DNA of 64,000 nt, taken from the NCBI RefSeq assembly GCF_025452235.1, contig NZ_CP104965.1, forward strand, positions 620,001-684,000, written 5' to 3'. Position numbers and translations under genes: made by a program. The DNA is from Devosia neptuniae (GTDB lineage Bacteria; Pseudomonadota; Alphaproteobacteria; Rhizobiales; Devosiaceae). Below the pieces are notes generated by a model that ran no database searches, had not been told where the DNA came from, and worked only from the letters and a program-made list of their open reading frames with translations. Within the stretch, counting starts at the first letter, position 1; every line of letters starts with the position of its first letter. Positions 52,419 to 60,824 of the stretch are shown in pieces.

Positions 52419-52561
52419 CGGGCCCTCCCTGAGTTAAGTTCCCATATAAACCCTATCAGCTCAGTCGTGTTTTGCGAGGGCTGGGCTTTTCTCTGCGGCG
52501 GCAAACGGGAAAAATTATCGTGCGGCGAGCCGTGTTCGCGAAATATGGAGCGCGGGACGCC

Positions 52562-54370
52562 TTACTCGGCGATCGCCGGCATTTCTTCACCGACCGCCGG
52601 AACTGCGCTGCCCGACGGGGTGCGATTGACGCCGCGATGGGTGGTCTTGGCCCAATCGAACGGGCTTCTGGCCAGCGCGTAAAGCGCCCGTATGGTCGCC
52701 CAGGCCACGAGCAGCCAATAGAGCGGCAAGCTCAACTGAATGGGCAGCAGCGCAAACCGGCGCTGGCGGACCAGGCCCGCCATATTGACGATGGTGGCCG
52801 AGCCGGAGCCGATGCCCAGCGCAATCAGGCAGGCCCAGGACCATAGCCCATCACTATCCATCAGCGGTTCGCCTAGTCCCAATCGCGCCAGCAGCAACAG
52901 GATCAGCGCACTATGCAGCAGCGGCGCCAGGATCATGCCGAGCACCAGCACCTCAAAGGCCAGCATGCGGCGCCAGCCGATATCGGCGAGCAATTGCAGC
53001 GGTCGGCGATTATGCACAATCAGGGTCTGCATCCAGCCCTTGATCCAGCGGGTGCGCTGCCCCATCCAGGTCGCCAGCGCGACCGGGGCTTCCTCCAGTG
53101 TGGCCAGGGCGATGACATCGACGCGGTGACCGCGCCGGGCCAGCCGCACACCCAGATCGGCATCTTCGGTGACGTTGAACGCGTCCCAGCCGCCCAAGGC
53201 GCGCAAGGTGGCCAGCCGGAAGTGGTTTGAGGTGCCGCCCAGGGGTGCCACCAGCCCCCATTTGGCCAAGGCGGGCAACATGACGGTGAAGAGGCCCGCA
53301 TATTCGGCGGCGAACATGCCGGCCAGCCAATTCTCCCCGCCATTGTCGATCACCAATTGGGCCTGGATGCATTCGATATCCGGCGCGTCGGCAAAGCGCT
53401 GCGCCACCAGCCAGAGCTGGTCGGGCTCGGGCGTATCCTCAGCATCATAGACCACGACCAGTTCGCCCCCGCAAAGCGGCAGGGCGAAATCGAGCGCCTT
53501 GGGCTTGGTGCGCGGCAAGGCATCGGGCACCGCCAGCAGCGAAAAGCGCGGATCGCCCAATTGCCGCCGCACCGCCTCGAGCGTTGCCGTCGAGCAATCC
53601 TCGACCACGAATTTGATGTCGAGCTTTTCCGGCGGATAGCGCAAGGCGCCCAGCGCGCGGAACAATTGAGGCACCATATGGGCCTCGTCGCGCAGCGGCA
53701 CCAGCACGCTATAGATGGGCAATTCGGCCGGGTCAGGCGGATGTTTGGCCGACGGCCGAGGCGGATTGGACACGCCGAGCGCGGCCAGGCGAATAAAAGC
53801 CGGCCCCAGCAGCAGCAAGGCCCAGACCGGCAACAGCCAGACCTCGCCGGTATGCGGCGCCAGCAAGACCAAGCAGAACAAAGCCAGCGCCAGGCCGACA
53901 AAGATATTGCGCGCCGGCACGGTCAGTTCGAGTTGGGCGGCGGCACAGGGCCAGCGCCGGGTCAGGTTTTGCCTCGCGCCATCGACCAAGGCCGGCGCGG
54001 CCGCCCGCACTAGATAATCGCGCAACGCGCTTTCAGGCACGAGGCAGAGCCGTCGGGCCAGATCGGGATTGTCGAGCCGCCGCGCCTGCAGCCGCAACAT
54101 GCCTAAGAAATCGGGGGCACTAAAGGCAATTTCCGTGTCGAACAGGGTGACGCGGAACAATCGGACTTCCGCCAGTGCTTCGAGCCGGGTCGGGGTCGTC
54201 TGGCCGCGCAAATGGATGGGCACCGTGTCGTAAAAGGCAAAGCCCGCCCAACGCGCCGCGCGCTCCATGACGAGGGTTTCCCCAAATCCCCAGGCTCGCG
54301 CCGCAATAGCGCAGCGGATCGACCTCGCGTTCCAGCGCCGTCTCGAGCACGCGTTGCGCCGTGGCCGCAT
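52562..54370 (-). CDS. Membrane glycosyltransferase family 2, N-terminal frameshift likely
   Basis: This is a processive-type glycosyltransferase, 602 aa in the open frame. Two membrane segments near residues 150-190 precede the GT-A domain (YSVLVPLRDEAHMVPQLF, VVVYDAEDTPEPDQLW with the DxD, NVTEDADLGVRLA, and QRTRWIKGWMQT, a QxxRW motif as in cellulose and hyaluronan synthases). More membrane helices close the protein. The first ~25 residues of this frame (an Arg-rich stretch) look non-coding. The proper N-terminus appears in another frame starting at 54422, so a single-base shift near 54260-54320 is likely. If the shift is real, translation might begin at the ATG at 54268. The sugar product is unknown. 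Confidence 0.8.
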   Translation of the reverse strand: MRPRRNACSRRRWNARSIRCAIAARAWGFGETLVMERAARWAGFAFYDTVPIHLRGQTTPTRLEALAEVRLFRVTLFDTEIAFSAPDFLGMLRLQARRLDNPDLARRLCLVPESALRDYLVRAAAPALVDGARQNLTRRWPCAAAQLELTVPARNIFVGLALALFCLVLLAPHTGEVWLLPVWALLLLGPAFIRLAALGVSNPPRPSAKHPPDPAELPIYSVLVPLRDEAHMVPQLFRALGALRYPPEKLDIKFVVEDCSTATLEAVRRQLGDPRFSLLAVPDALPRTKPKALDFALPLCGGELVVVYDAEDTPEPDQLWLVAQRFADAPDIECIQAQLVIDNGGENWLAGMFAAEYAGLFTVMLPALAKWGLVAPLGGTSNHFRLATLRALGGWDAFNVTEDADLGVRLARRGHRVDVIALATLEEAPVALATWMGQRTRWIKGWMQTLIVHNRRPLQLLADIGWRRMLAFEVLVLGMILAPLLHSALILLLLARLGLGEPLMDSDGLWSWACLIALGIGSGSATIVNMAGLVRQRRFALLPIQLSLPLYWLLVAWATIRALYALARSPFDWAKTTHRGVNRTPSGSAVPAVGEEMPAIAE

Positions 54371-54422
54371 CGGGACAATGCTCTGCCAGAACGGCCTGGA
54401 TCAGGCTTTGGGCGGGCGACAT
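54268..54422 (-). other. Out-of-frame N-terminus of the glycosyltransferase
   Basis: From the ATG at 54422 the other frame reads MSPAQSLIQAVLAEHCPDAA and on to LEREVDPLRY, with strong G/C in third codon positions as in real genes here. Its continuation after about 54310 then looks like a shadow, while the main frame becomes coding. The two match end to end if one base is added or lost. Confidence 0.6.
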
Positions 54423-54593
54423 GAGCTCAGCTCATCGGCGTTGCCACCCATAGTCCAAGCGTCTTCGTCGCGCGCATGTCATGCTTGTCGCGTTCACCTG
54501 GCACAGCCCCCTTTGCCCGGTCGATCCGCATAAATACTGACTAAATTTTAGCGGGTACGCAAGCCACCAGCTGCGCTAAGTTATTGTCAGATC

Positions 54594-54624
54594 AAAAAGA
54601 AACGGCCGCCAGATGGCGACCGTT
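54594..54624 (-). terminator. Rho-independent terminator after hslO
   Basis: On the minus strand an 11-bp stem (AACGGTCGCCA / TGGCGGCCGTT, one G-U pair) with a 2-nt loop is followed by TCTTTTT. It lies about 45 nt past the hslO stop. Confidence 0.85.
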
Positions 54625-54666
54625 CGAGTAAAGCGATTTACGTTTACTGTTTAGCCGTGTTGCCGC

Positions 54667-55689
54667 TCAGTGCTTGGTCCCGAACTGGTTCGGATTGAAG
54701 TGGTAGGCGGTCGAGCAGAACTCGCAGACCACTTCGATTTCGCCATCGACCGCCATTTCTTCGCGATCTTCGGCGGTGAAGCTCGTCGCCAGCATATCCT
54801 CGATGCGGTCAGCCGAGCAGGTGCAGCGCTCGACCATGGGCAGGGGCGAAAACACCCGCACGCCCGTCTCGTGGTAGAGCCGGAACAGCAGCCGTTCGGG
54901 CGACAGGTCCGGGTCGGCCAGTTCGACATCTTCGAGCGTGGTCAACAAGGCCTTGGCCTCGCTCCAGCCGTCGGATTCCTCGAAATCGGGATCGGCAGTG
55001 TGCGGATTGTCGAAATTGCCGTCGCCGGGCAGGTCCGCCATTCTGGACAGGCCGTGCTCGGGCAAGTGCTGGATCAGCACGCCACCGGCGCGCCAATGGG
55101 GGCGATGATCGCCCTTTTGCTGGAATTCGGCCACCGCGATCCGCACCATGGTGGGGATCTGCTCGGACTGCATGAAATAGGTATGCGCCACTTCTTCGAG
55201 CGAATTGCCTTCGAGCGCGACAATGCCCTGATAGCGTTCGGTATGCGGACCCTGGTCGATGGTCATGGCCAGATGCCCCTTGCCGAGCAGGTCGGCGGGA
55301 CGGGTCCTGCCCTCTTCGGCGGCCTTGACCAGCGCGTCATGATCGAAACGGGCATAGCCGCGCAGCCCATCGGGCGCATCGAAATCGACGACGATCAGGT
55401 TCACCGGCCCATCGGTCTGGGTTTGCATGATGAAACGGCCCTCGAATTTAAGCGAGGAACCGATCAGCCCGGCCAGCACCACGGCTTCGCCGAGCAGGCG
55501 GGCGACGGGGGCGGGATAATTGTGGCGCGACAAAATCGTGTCCAGCGCATCGCCCAGGCGGACGGCGCGGCCGCGTGTGTCCAGCTTGTCGAGGGTGAAC
55601 GGCACGACGGCATCATCGCCAGTTTCCGGCCGGTCGAGCCCCAGGGCAGTCATCAGGTTCTCGGTCATTGCAGTCGAATCCGTCGTCAT
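54667..55689 (-). CDS. hslO: Redox-regulated chaperone Hsp33 (HslO)
   Basis: This cytosolic holdase chaperone is switched on by oxidative unfolding. It has 340 aa. The C-terminal zinc centre is CTC ... CEFC: CTCSADRIEDML, then VVCEFCSTAYHF, giving the four Cys ligands. The middle VALEGNSLEEVAHTYFMQSE is the Hsp33 core. The start at 55689 is not certain; an ATG 7 codons later has a better ribosome site (GGATTCG). It follows argF, an order common in Hyphomicrobiales, and ends in a strong terminator. Confidence 0.93.
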   Translation of the reverse strand: MTTDSTAMTENLMTALGLDRPETGDDAVVPFTLDKLDTRGRAVRLGDALDTILSRHNYPAPVARLLGEAVVLAGLIGSSLKFEGRFIMQTQTDGPVNLIVVDFDAPDGLRGYARFDHDALVKAAEEGRTRPADLLGKGHLAMTIDQGPHTERYQGIVALEGNSLEEVAHTYFMQSEQIPTMVRIAVAEFQQKGDHRPHWRAGGVLIQHLPEHGLSRMADLPGDGNFDNPHTADPDFEESDGWSEAKALLTTLEDVELADPDLSPERLLFRLYHETGVRVFSPLPMVERCTCSADRIEDMLATSFTAEDREEMAVDGEIEVVCEFCSTAYHFNPNQFGTKH

Positions 55690-55779
55690 TCTTTTGGCTT
55701 TCGTGAGGCTAAACCCTCAAGGCGAAACGCGCCACCGGGTCACTGCACATCCCGCCGTGTCACTGTTCCGTTCAAGCAA

Positions 55780-55810
55780 AACGGAGATCCCCGCTTTCGC
55801 GGGGATGACA
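55780..55810. repeat. Half copy of palindromic repeat B
   Basis: AACGGAGATCCCCGCTTTCG and the following GCGGGGATGACA match the right half of repeat B (37877-37956) with A for G changes. The left half is missing. It lies between argF and hslO. Confidence 0.6.
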
Positions 55811-55849
55811 CTATGGGCGCAATGACCTCAATGGATGCGGACAGGTCCG

Positions 55850-56782
55850 CTAATTCGTCGCTACCCCGAAGGCCCAGCACAGTATGGCTTTTTGGGCGTG
55901 CAGGCGGTTTTCGGCTTCGTCCCACACGACCGATTGGGGACCATCGATCACCTCGTCGGTCACTTCGTCCCCGCGATGGGCGGGCAGGTCGTGCATGAAA
56001 AGAGCGTTTTTGTCCGCCAGCGCCATCAAATTGGTGTTGACCTGGTACGGTTTCAAGACCCGGCGGCGTTCGGCCACGTCGACGTCGCCCATCGACACCC
56101 AGGTATCGGTGATGACGAGGTCCGCACCCTCGACGGCCTCGCGCGGGTCTTCGATCAGCTTCACATAGTCGCCGGCCCGGCGGATATCCTGCATCAGGTC
56201 CTTTTCCGGGCTGTATTCATCCGGCACGGCAATGGTCAAATGGCACTCGAACAGCTCGGCCGCATTCACCCAGGAATGCAGCACATTATTGCTGTCGCCG
56301 ACCCAGGCGACCTTGGCGCCTTTGATATTGCCGCGATGCTCTTCAAAGGTCATCAGATCGGCCATGATCTGGCAGGGATGGGCGCGGCGCGTCAGGCCAT
56401 TGATCACGGGCACGGTGGCGGCCTCGGCCAGGTCGAGCAGATCGGCATGGGAGAGGATGCGGATCATGATCGCATCGACATAGCGGCTGAGCACCTTGGC
56501 CGTATCGGACAGGGTTTCCTCGCGGCTGAGCTGCATTTCCTGGCCGGAGAGCATGATGGTCTCCCCACCCAATTGGCGCATGCCGACATCGAAAGAGACG
56601 CGGGTGCGGGTCGACTGGCGCTCGAAAATCATCGCCAGGACCTTGTCCTTGAGCAATTGCGGCCGGTCGCCTTCCTTAAGGCGCCCCTTGAGCGAGACGG
56701 CGGCGTCAAGCATGCCGCGCAGTTCGGGATAGGTGAAATCGTCGATCGAGAGAAAATGGTTTGGTGTGCCGGTCGTCGTCAT
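55850..56782 (-). CDS. argF: Ornithine carbamoyltransferase
   Basis: This enzyme makes citrulline from ornithine and carbamoyl phosphate in arginine synthesis. The carbamoyl-phosphate loop is STRTR (residues 57-61), HPCQ is at 135-138, and [15 protein letters not shown] is near the end. Its length of 310 aa is normal. The usual HCLP motif, whose Cys contacts ornithine, reads HDLPAHRG here, with Asp at residue 265. The codon GAC lies at 55988-55990. The reaction is still most likely carbamoylation of ornithine given the partner argD. I chose the ATG at 56782; the frame opens at 56848. Confidence 0.92.
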   Translation of the reverse strand: MTTTGTPNHFLSIDDFTYPELRGMLDAAVSLKGRLKEGDRPQLLKDKVLAMIFERQSTRTRVSFDVGMRQLGGETIMLSGQEMQLSREETLSDTAKVLSRYVDAIMIRILSHADLLDLAEAATVPVINGLTRRAHPCQIMADLMTFEEHRGNIKGAKVAWVGDSNNVLHSWVNAAELFECHLTIAVPDEYSPEKDLMQDIRRAGDYVKLIEDPREAVEGADLVITDTWVSMGDVDVAERRRVLKPYQVNTNLMALADKNALFMHDLPAHRGDEVTDEVIDGPQSVVWDEAENRLHAQKAILCWAFGVATN

Positions 56783-56909
56783 GGGCCGGGTTTCCTTATG
56801 TGACGCTGATATGGTCGGCAAAATGCCGCGTGTCTGCTCCTCCTCCACTCAGGGAGGAGGGAACAAGCCGCGTCGTCGACGCCCAAAATGCCACACGGTA
56901 GAGGTCATG

Positions 56910-58109
56910 TTACCCCACCGCCGGAACCGACGCCGTTTCGGCCTCGATCGCGTCAAAAGCGGCGGCAATTTTCTCGACCGCTTCGATAATGTCGGCCTCG
57001 GTGACGATGAGCGGCGGCAAGAGACGCAGCACATTGTCGCCGGCGGCAATGGTCAGCAGTTGGTGATCGTCGCGCAGGCGGGAGACCAGATCGCGCACGG
57101 GCGGGGCAATCTTGATGCCGGCCAGCAGGCCCTTGCCGCGCAGTTCGAGCACGTAATCGGGATAGCGCTGGGCCAATTGCTGCAAATGCCAGGCCAGTTT
57201 CTGGCCCATCTGGTTGACGTGATCGATAAAGCCGGGCGCCAGAATGCGGTCCAGCACGGCATTGCCGATGGTGGAAGCGAGCGGATTGCCGCCATAGGTG
57301 GAGCCATGCGTGCCGGGCACCATGGAGGCTGCGACATCGCCCTTGGCGAGGCACGCGCCCAGCGGGAAGCCGCCGCCGATAGCCTTGGCCACGGCCACGA
57401 TATCGGGGGTGATGCCGCTCCATTCATAGGCAAAGAACCGCCCGGTCCGGCCATAGCCGCACTGCACTTCGTCGAGCACGAGCAGCATGTCGCTCTCGTC
57501 GCAGAGCTTACGCAGACCCTGCATGAATTCGGGGCTCATGGCCGTCACGCCGCCCTCGCCCTGCACCGGCTCGATCAGGATCGCGCAGGTCTGCGGGGTG
57601 ATCAGCGCCTTGACGCTGTCGAGATCACCCGGCTTGGCATGCTTGAAGCCAGGCGCTGCGGGGCCGAAGCCCTGCAGATAATCGGGATTGCCGCCGGCGG
57701 CGATGGTGCCGAGCGTGCGGCCATGGAAGGAGCCGGTAAAAGCGATGATTTCGTAGCGCTCGGGCTGGCCCTTGGCCCAGAAATAATGCCGTGCCGTCTT
57801 GATGGCGCATTCGATGGCCTCGGCGCCCGAATTGGTGAAAAACACCGCATCGGCAAAGGTGGCATCCACCAGCCGCTGGCCCAGCCGTTCCTGCTCGGGA
57901 ATGGTGAAGGTATTGGCCGTGTGCCACACCTTTTCGGCAGCCGCCTTCAGTGCGGTGACCAGATGAGCATCGCCATGGCCCAGGGCATTGACGGCGACGC
58001 CGGAATGGAAATCGAGATAGGATCGGCCATGCTGGTCATACAGGCGCATGCCTTCGCCCCGCTCGAAAGCGAGTTCGGACCGGGCATAGGTGCCGTAGAG
58101 CGCAGACAT
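56910..58109 (-). CDS. argD: Acetylornithine aminotransferase ArgD (class III PLP enzyme)
   Basis: This enzyme makes N-acetylornithine for arginine synthesis. It has 399 aa from the ATG at 58109, with AAGGA 9 nt upstream. PLP motifs are visible: FFTNSGAEAIECAIKTAR, FHGRTLGTIAAGGNPDYL, LVLDEVQCGYGRTG, and the Schiff-base Lys in VAVAKAIGGGFPLGACL. It lies 127 nt ahead of argF. A terminator-like hairpin stands in its leader (58174-58199). The family also includes succinylornithine and GABA transaminases; the argF neighbour favours ArgD. Confidence 0.93.
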   Translation of the reverse strand: MSALYGTYARSELAFERGEGMRLYDQHGRSYLDFHSGVAVNALGHGDAHLVTALKAAAEKVWHTANTFTIPEQERLGQRLVDATFADAVFFTNSGAEAIECAIKTARHYFWAKGQPERYEIIAFTGSFHGRTLGTIAAGGNPDYLQGFGPAAPGFKHAKPGDLDSVKALITPQTCAILIEPVQGEGGVTAMSPEFMQGLRKLCDESDMLLVLDEVQCGYGRTGRFFAYEWSGITPDIVAVAKAIGGGFPLGACLAKGDVAASMVPGTHGSTYGGNPLASTIGNAVLDRILAPGFIDHVNQMGQKLAWHLQQLAQRYPDYVLELRGKGLLAGIKIAPPVRDLVSRLRDDHQLLTIAAGDNVLRLLPPLIVTEADIIEAVEKIAAAFDAIEAETASVPAVG

Positions 58110-58159
58110 ATGGTCATTCCTTCTGGTGCAAGCACAATTGTGAGGGGCGTGGCATTCGC

Positions 58160-58199
58160 GCCACAAAAATCAAAAACGCGCTCGTTGCGCAGCGCGTTT
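58160..58199 (-). terminator. Terminator-like hairpin in the argD leader
   Basis: On the minus strand a perfect 9-bp stem AAACGCGCT / AGCGCGTTT (8-nt loop) runs into TTGATTTTTG. It lies 65-90 nt before argD, downstream of a possible TTGACT-18-TAACTC promoter. No minus-strand gene lies upstream for it to end, so it looks like an attenuator. Confidence 0.6.
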
Positions 58200-58262
58200 G
58201 CGGGTCAGAGTTAGGCCATTTTTGTCAGATAAGTCAATGTTCCAGGCCCAAGTGCCTGATTT

Positions 58263-58477
58263 GACTCAATGATCGTTAAGGCAATTTTAACCAGTGAATA
58301 TTCGGGGATATCCTTCCCTGACTCTTGATCCTGATTCAGCCCATGGCGTATCCTCCTGATCGTTGGGGACACGATATCTCGTGTGGCGGACCCGCCTAAC
58401 ATACGACCGCTAGAGTTTACGGCTGCCAAGGTCCAATTTGGCAGCACAATGAAGGATTCTGTTTTGACGATGGATTC
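58263..58477. promoter_or_regulatory. Cluster of five GANTC (CcrM) sites at the gcrA start
   Basis: GANTC occurs at 58263, 58320, 58333, 58455 and 58473, upstream of and at the start of gcrA, within a 339-nt gap that holds no gene. GcrA is known to act at promoters whose GANTC sites are methylated by CcrM, so this may be autoregulation. Confidence 0.6.
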
Positions 58478-59054
58478 AGGAGCACAAGCGGCGGGCTGGA
58501 CTGACGAGCGCGTCGAAACTTTGAAGAAGCTCTGGATGGAAGGCCTCAGTGCCAGCCAGATCGCCGGGGAACTGGGCCAGGGCGTTACCCGCAATGCGGT
58601 TATCGGCAAGGTGCATCGCCTCAAGCTTTCGGCCCGAGCCAAGCCCACCAATACCGCGCCGCGCGCCCGTCCGGCGCCGCGTCCGGCTCCGCGCCGGGTG
58701 GCAAGCCCCTCGGCCAGCCTCTCCTCCGGCAGTGGCGGCGCCAGCATGATGGGCGGCGCCGTCAAGGCCCGCATGAGCATGCCGCGCCCGCAGACCATGG
58801 GTGCCACCGCTCTGGCAGCAAGCCCCGAGATCGAGACCAATCTTTATGTCGCGCCGGCCGCGGCGGAGCTCTTCATTCCCGAAGACAAGAGGCTCAACCT
58901 GCTGCAGCTCACCGAGAGCACCTGCAAGTGGCCGATCGGCGACCCGCTGACCAAGGACTTTTACTTTTGCGGCCAACATAGCCTCGAAAGCGGTCCCTAT
59001 TGCGAATTCCACTCGCGCCGCGCCTATCACCAGGTCGACAAGAAGCGCCGCTAG
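58449..59054 (+). CDS. gcrA: GcrA cell cycle regulator
   Basis: This is a master regulator of alphaproteobacterial cell-cycle genes that works with sigma-70 and CcrM methylation. The N-terminal helix-turn-helix is WTDERVETLKKLWMEGLSAS then QIAGELGQGVTRNAVIGKVH, the classic GcrA start. A Pro/Ala/Arg-rich linker follows. The conserved end holds LLQLTESTCKWPIGDPLTKD and FYFCGQHSLESGPYCEFHSR. The start is either 58449 (201 aa) or 58470 (194 aa); neither has a strong ribosome site. A good terminator follows at 59084. Confidence 0.93.
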   Translation: MKDSVLTMDSGAQAAGWTDERVETLKKLWMEGLSASQIAGELGQGVTRNAVIGKVHRLKLSARAKPTNTAPRARPAPRPAPRRVASPSASLSSGSGGASMMGGAVKARMSMPRPQTMGATALAASPEIETNLYVAPAAAELFIPEDKRLNLLQLTESTCKWPIGDPLTKDFYFCGQHSLESGPYCEFHSRRAYHQVDKKRR

Positions 59055-59083
59055 GCGCTGCGACATAGCTGGACATGACAAGA

Positions 59084-59105
59084 GGGCGCCGGGGGCGCCC
59101 TTTTT
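59084..59105 (+). terminator. Rho-independent terminator after gcrA
   Basis: GGGCGCC-GGG-GGCGCCC forms a 7-bp stem followed by TTTTT, about 30 nt after the stop. Confidence 0.9.
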
Positions 59106-59151
59106 GTTTGGCGGTGGTGTGGGGGTGCTCCGCAACCGTCACCTTCCGCAA

Positions 59152-59252
59152 TGTCATTCCGGCGCAGGCCGGAATCCAGGTCCGTGGTGCGCCGCACACA
59201 TCCGGCGCCGGGATAGCCTTCAGCATGGATTCCGGCCTGCGCCGGAATGACA
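59152..59252. repeat. Intergenic repeat, family C, copy 1
   Basis: This 101-nt unit is bounded by TGTCATTCCGGCGCAGGCCG and its reverse complement. Its centre is not symmetric, so orientation can be told. The copy at 61721-61821 is in the opposite orientation. No gene is visible in the 388-nt gap to the kinase. Confidence 0.85.
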
Positions 59253-59308
59253 CTGTGGTTGATGTTGATATGGAGACCAGCCGGCCACAACGCCCTTGGC
59301 TTTATTGC

Positions 59309-59413
59309 TTCCCTCCCCCTTGAGGGGAGGGATTGAGGGTGGGGGTCGGTCGGATTTGGCGCAAGAGCCGCAAAGACCCCCTCCCCGGCCCTCCCCTCAA
59401 GGGGGAGGGAGGG
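59309..59413. repeat. Intergenic palindromic repeat, family D, copy 2
   Basis: CCCTCCCCCTTGAGGGGAGG and a complement-like partner CCTCCCCTCAAGGGGGAGGG lie at the two ends. It is the same design as 34165-34282 and ends 30 nt from the stop of the kinase gene. Confidence 0.75.
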
Positions 59414-59442
59414 CAAGAGCCACAACTTGGAAAAGCGGCCGA

Positions 59443-60762
59443 CTACGGCAGCAACACGTCCACCCGCATCCCCTCGCCCACCTTGCTGCGGATGACCAAC
59501 TGCCCGCGGTGGCGGTTGACGATGTGCTTGACGATAGCCAGCCCCAGGCCTGTGCCCTTTTTCTTGCGGCTGATATCGGCGTCCATGCGGTAGAAGCGCT
59601 CGGTGAGGCGGGGCACATATTCCGGCGCCACGCCCGGCCCGTGATCGACCACGGTCACCATATGCTGGAAACCCGCCCGGCCCGCCGGGGTCAGGCTGAC
59701 TTCGATGGTCTTGCCGTCCGCGCCATATTTGATGGCATTGTCGAGCAGGTTTTCGAACACTTCATACAGTTGCGAGCGATCCCCCGTGGTGATGGCGGTG
59801 CCCGATGGCAGGCTGAGCACGATATCGAGTTCGGCCGCCTTGGCCTGGGTCATCAGGCCCTCGCGCACTTCGCGCAACAGGCCGGCCAGGTCGATGGAGC
59901 CGGTGGGACGCACATGCTGGTGCATTTCGATGCGCGAGAGGCTGAGCAGATCGTCGATCAGCTTGCTCATGCGCTCGGCCTGGCCGCGCATGATGCCGAG
60001 AAATTTTTCGCGCGCCGCCGCATCCTTGGCGGCCGGACCCAAAAGAGTATCGATAAAGCCCAGCAGCGAGGCCAGGGGCGTGCGCAATTCGTGGCTGGCA
60101 TTGGCGATGAAATCGCTGCGCAGCGCATCGACCCGCTTGAGCTCGGTCAGGCTCTGCATGGTCACCACCAATTGGCGGGCCTCGTCCTCGAACCAGTCGG
60201 CGCCCTCGCGGCGCAACGGGGCGACGATCACCTTGTCCCAGGTTTCGGACGGCAGGGTTTCATGCAGCTCGATGGTGCGGGTCGTGCCGCTGCGGATGAC
60301 GGCGTCAATGGCCTGCACCAGTTCGGGATTGCGCAGCGAGAAGGTGATCGGATTGCCCGGCAGCACATTGGTATATTGCTGCCGCGCCGCCGCATTGGCA
60401 TGCACGACCACGGCGCGCCTATCGAGCACGAAACACGGATCGGTCAGCGCGTCGGCAAAGGCGGTGATGGGGATCTGCTCATTGGCCACCAGCAGGGGCA
60501 TGGCCGGCGCCGGCACGGTCTTGGTCAGCGTCACCACGCCAACGGGCAGCAGGGCCATGGCGGCGGCAATGGCGAGAAAGGCGATAATAGCGGGCAACAA
60601 AGGCAGCCAGCCAAACAGCACCAGCGCAACGAATACCCCGAAAATTCCGGCCAGCAGGCTCGATTGGGCGCCAAGCCGCGCCAGGATCTGGGTCAGGGCA
60701 GAAGCAGGCGGCGATGCGGTCTTTTGGTCCATGTTGCGCCAATGCAGAATCGAGGGCTTCAT
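59443..60762 (-). CDS. PhoR-like sensor histidine kinase
   Basis: This membrane-bound sensor kinase (439 aa from the ATG at 60762) has two transmembrane segments near residues 20-65. A PAS-like part follows (ADALTDPCFVLDRRAVVVHA). The HisKA phosphorylation site is NASHELRTPLASLLGFIDTL. The ATPase motifs are NLLDNAIKYG, VVDHGPGVAPEYV and KKGTGLGLAIVKHIV. This set is that of PhoR proteins. No phoB gene is adjacent in the window. AAGGG is before the chosen ATG. It is divergent from ppk2, which fits a phosphate theme. Confidence 0.88.
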   Translation of the reverse strand: MKPSILHWRNMDQKTASPPASALTQILARLGAQSSLLAGIFGVFVALVLFGWLPLLPAIIAFLAIAAAMALLPVGVVTLTKTVPAPAMPLLVANEQIPITAFADALTDPCFVLDRRAVVVHANAAARQQYTNVLPGNPITFSLRNPELVQAIDAVIRSGTTRTIELHETLPSETWDKVIVAPLRREGADWFEDEARQLVVTMQSLTELKRVDALRSDFIANASHELRTPLASLLGFIDTLLGPAAKDAAAREKFLGIMRGQAERMSKLIDDLLSLSRIEMHQHVRPTGSIDLAGLLREVREGLMTQAKAAELDIVLSLPSGTAITTGDRSQLYEVFENLLDNAIKYGADGKTIEVSLTPAGRAGFQHMVTVVDHGPGVAPEYVPRLTERFYRMDADISRKKKGTGLGLAIVKHIVNRHRGQLVIRSKVGEGMRVDVLLP

Positions 60763-60804
60763 CGTGGCCCTTGCACTCAAGGGCGGCTTCATAGCACGTT
60801 CAAG

Positions 60805-60822
60805 ATGACAACGGAGCGACAA
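60805..60822 (-). promoter_or_regulatory. Possible PHO-box-like direct repeat
   Basis: On the minus strand TTGTCGC-TCCG-TTGTCAT resembles the 7-4-7 PHO box, 43 nt before the kinase start. It also covers the ppk2 ribosome site on the other strand, so the likeness may be by chance. Confidence 0.25.
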
Positions 60823-60824
60823 CC

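Noticed and set aside
58170..58290. Arginine-codon-rich leader peptide for argD attenuation
   Set aside because: One frame through the hairpin reads RKRAAQRAR before a stop, which looks tempting. However, the frame has no ATG, GTG or TTG start after its preceding stop, so I do not call it a peptide.
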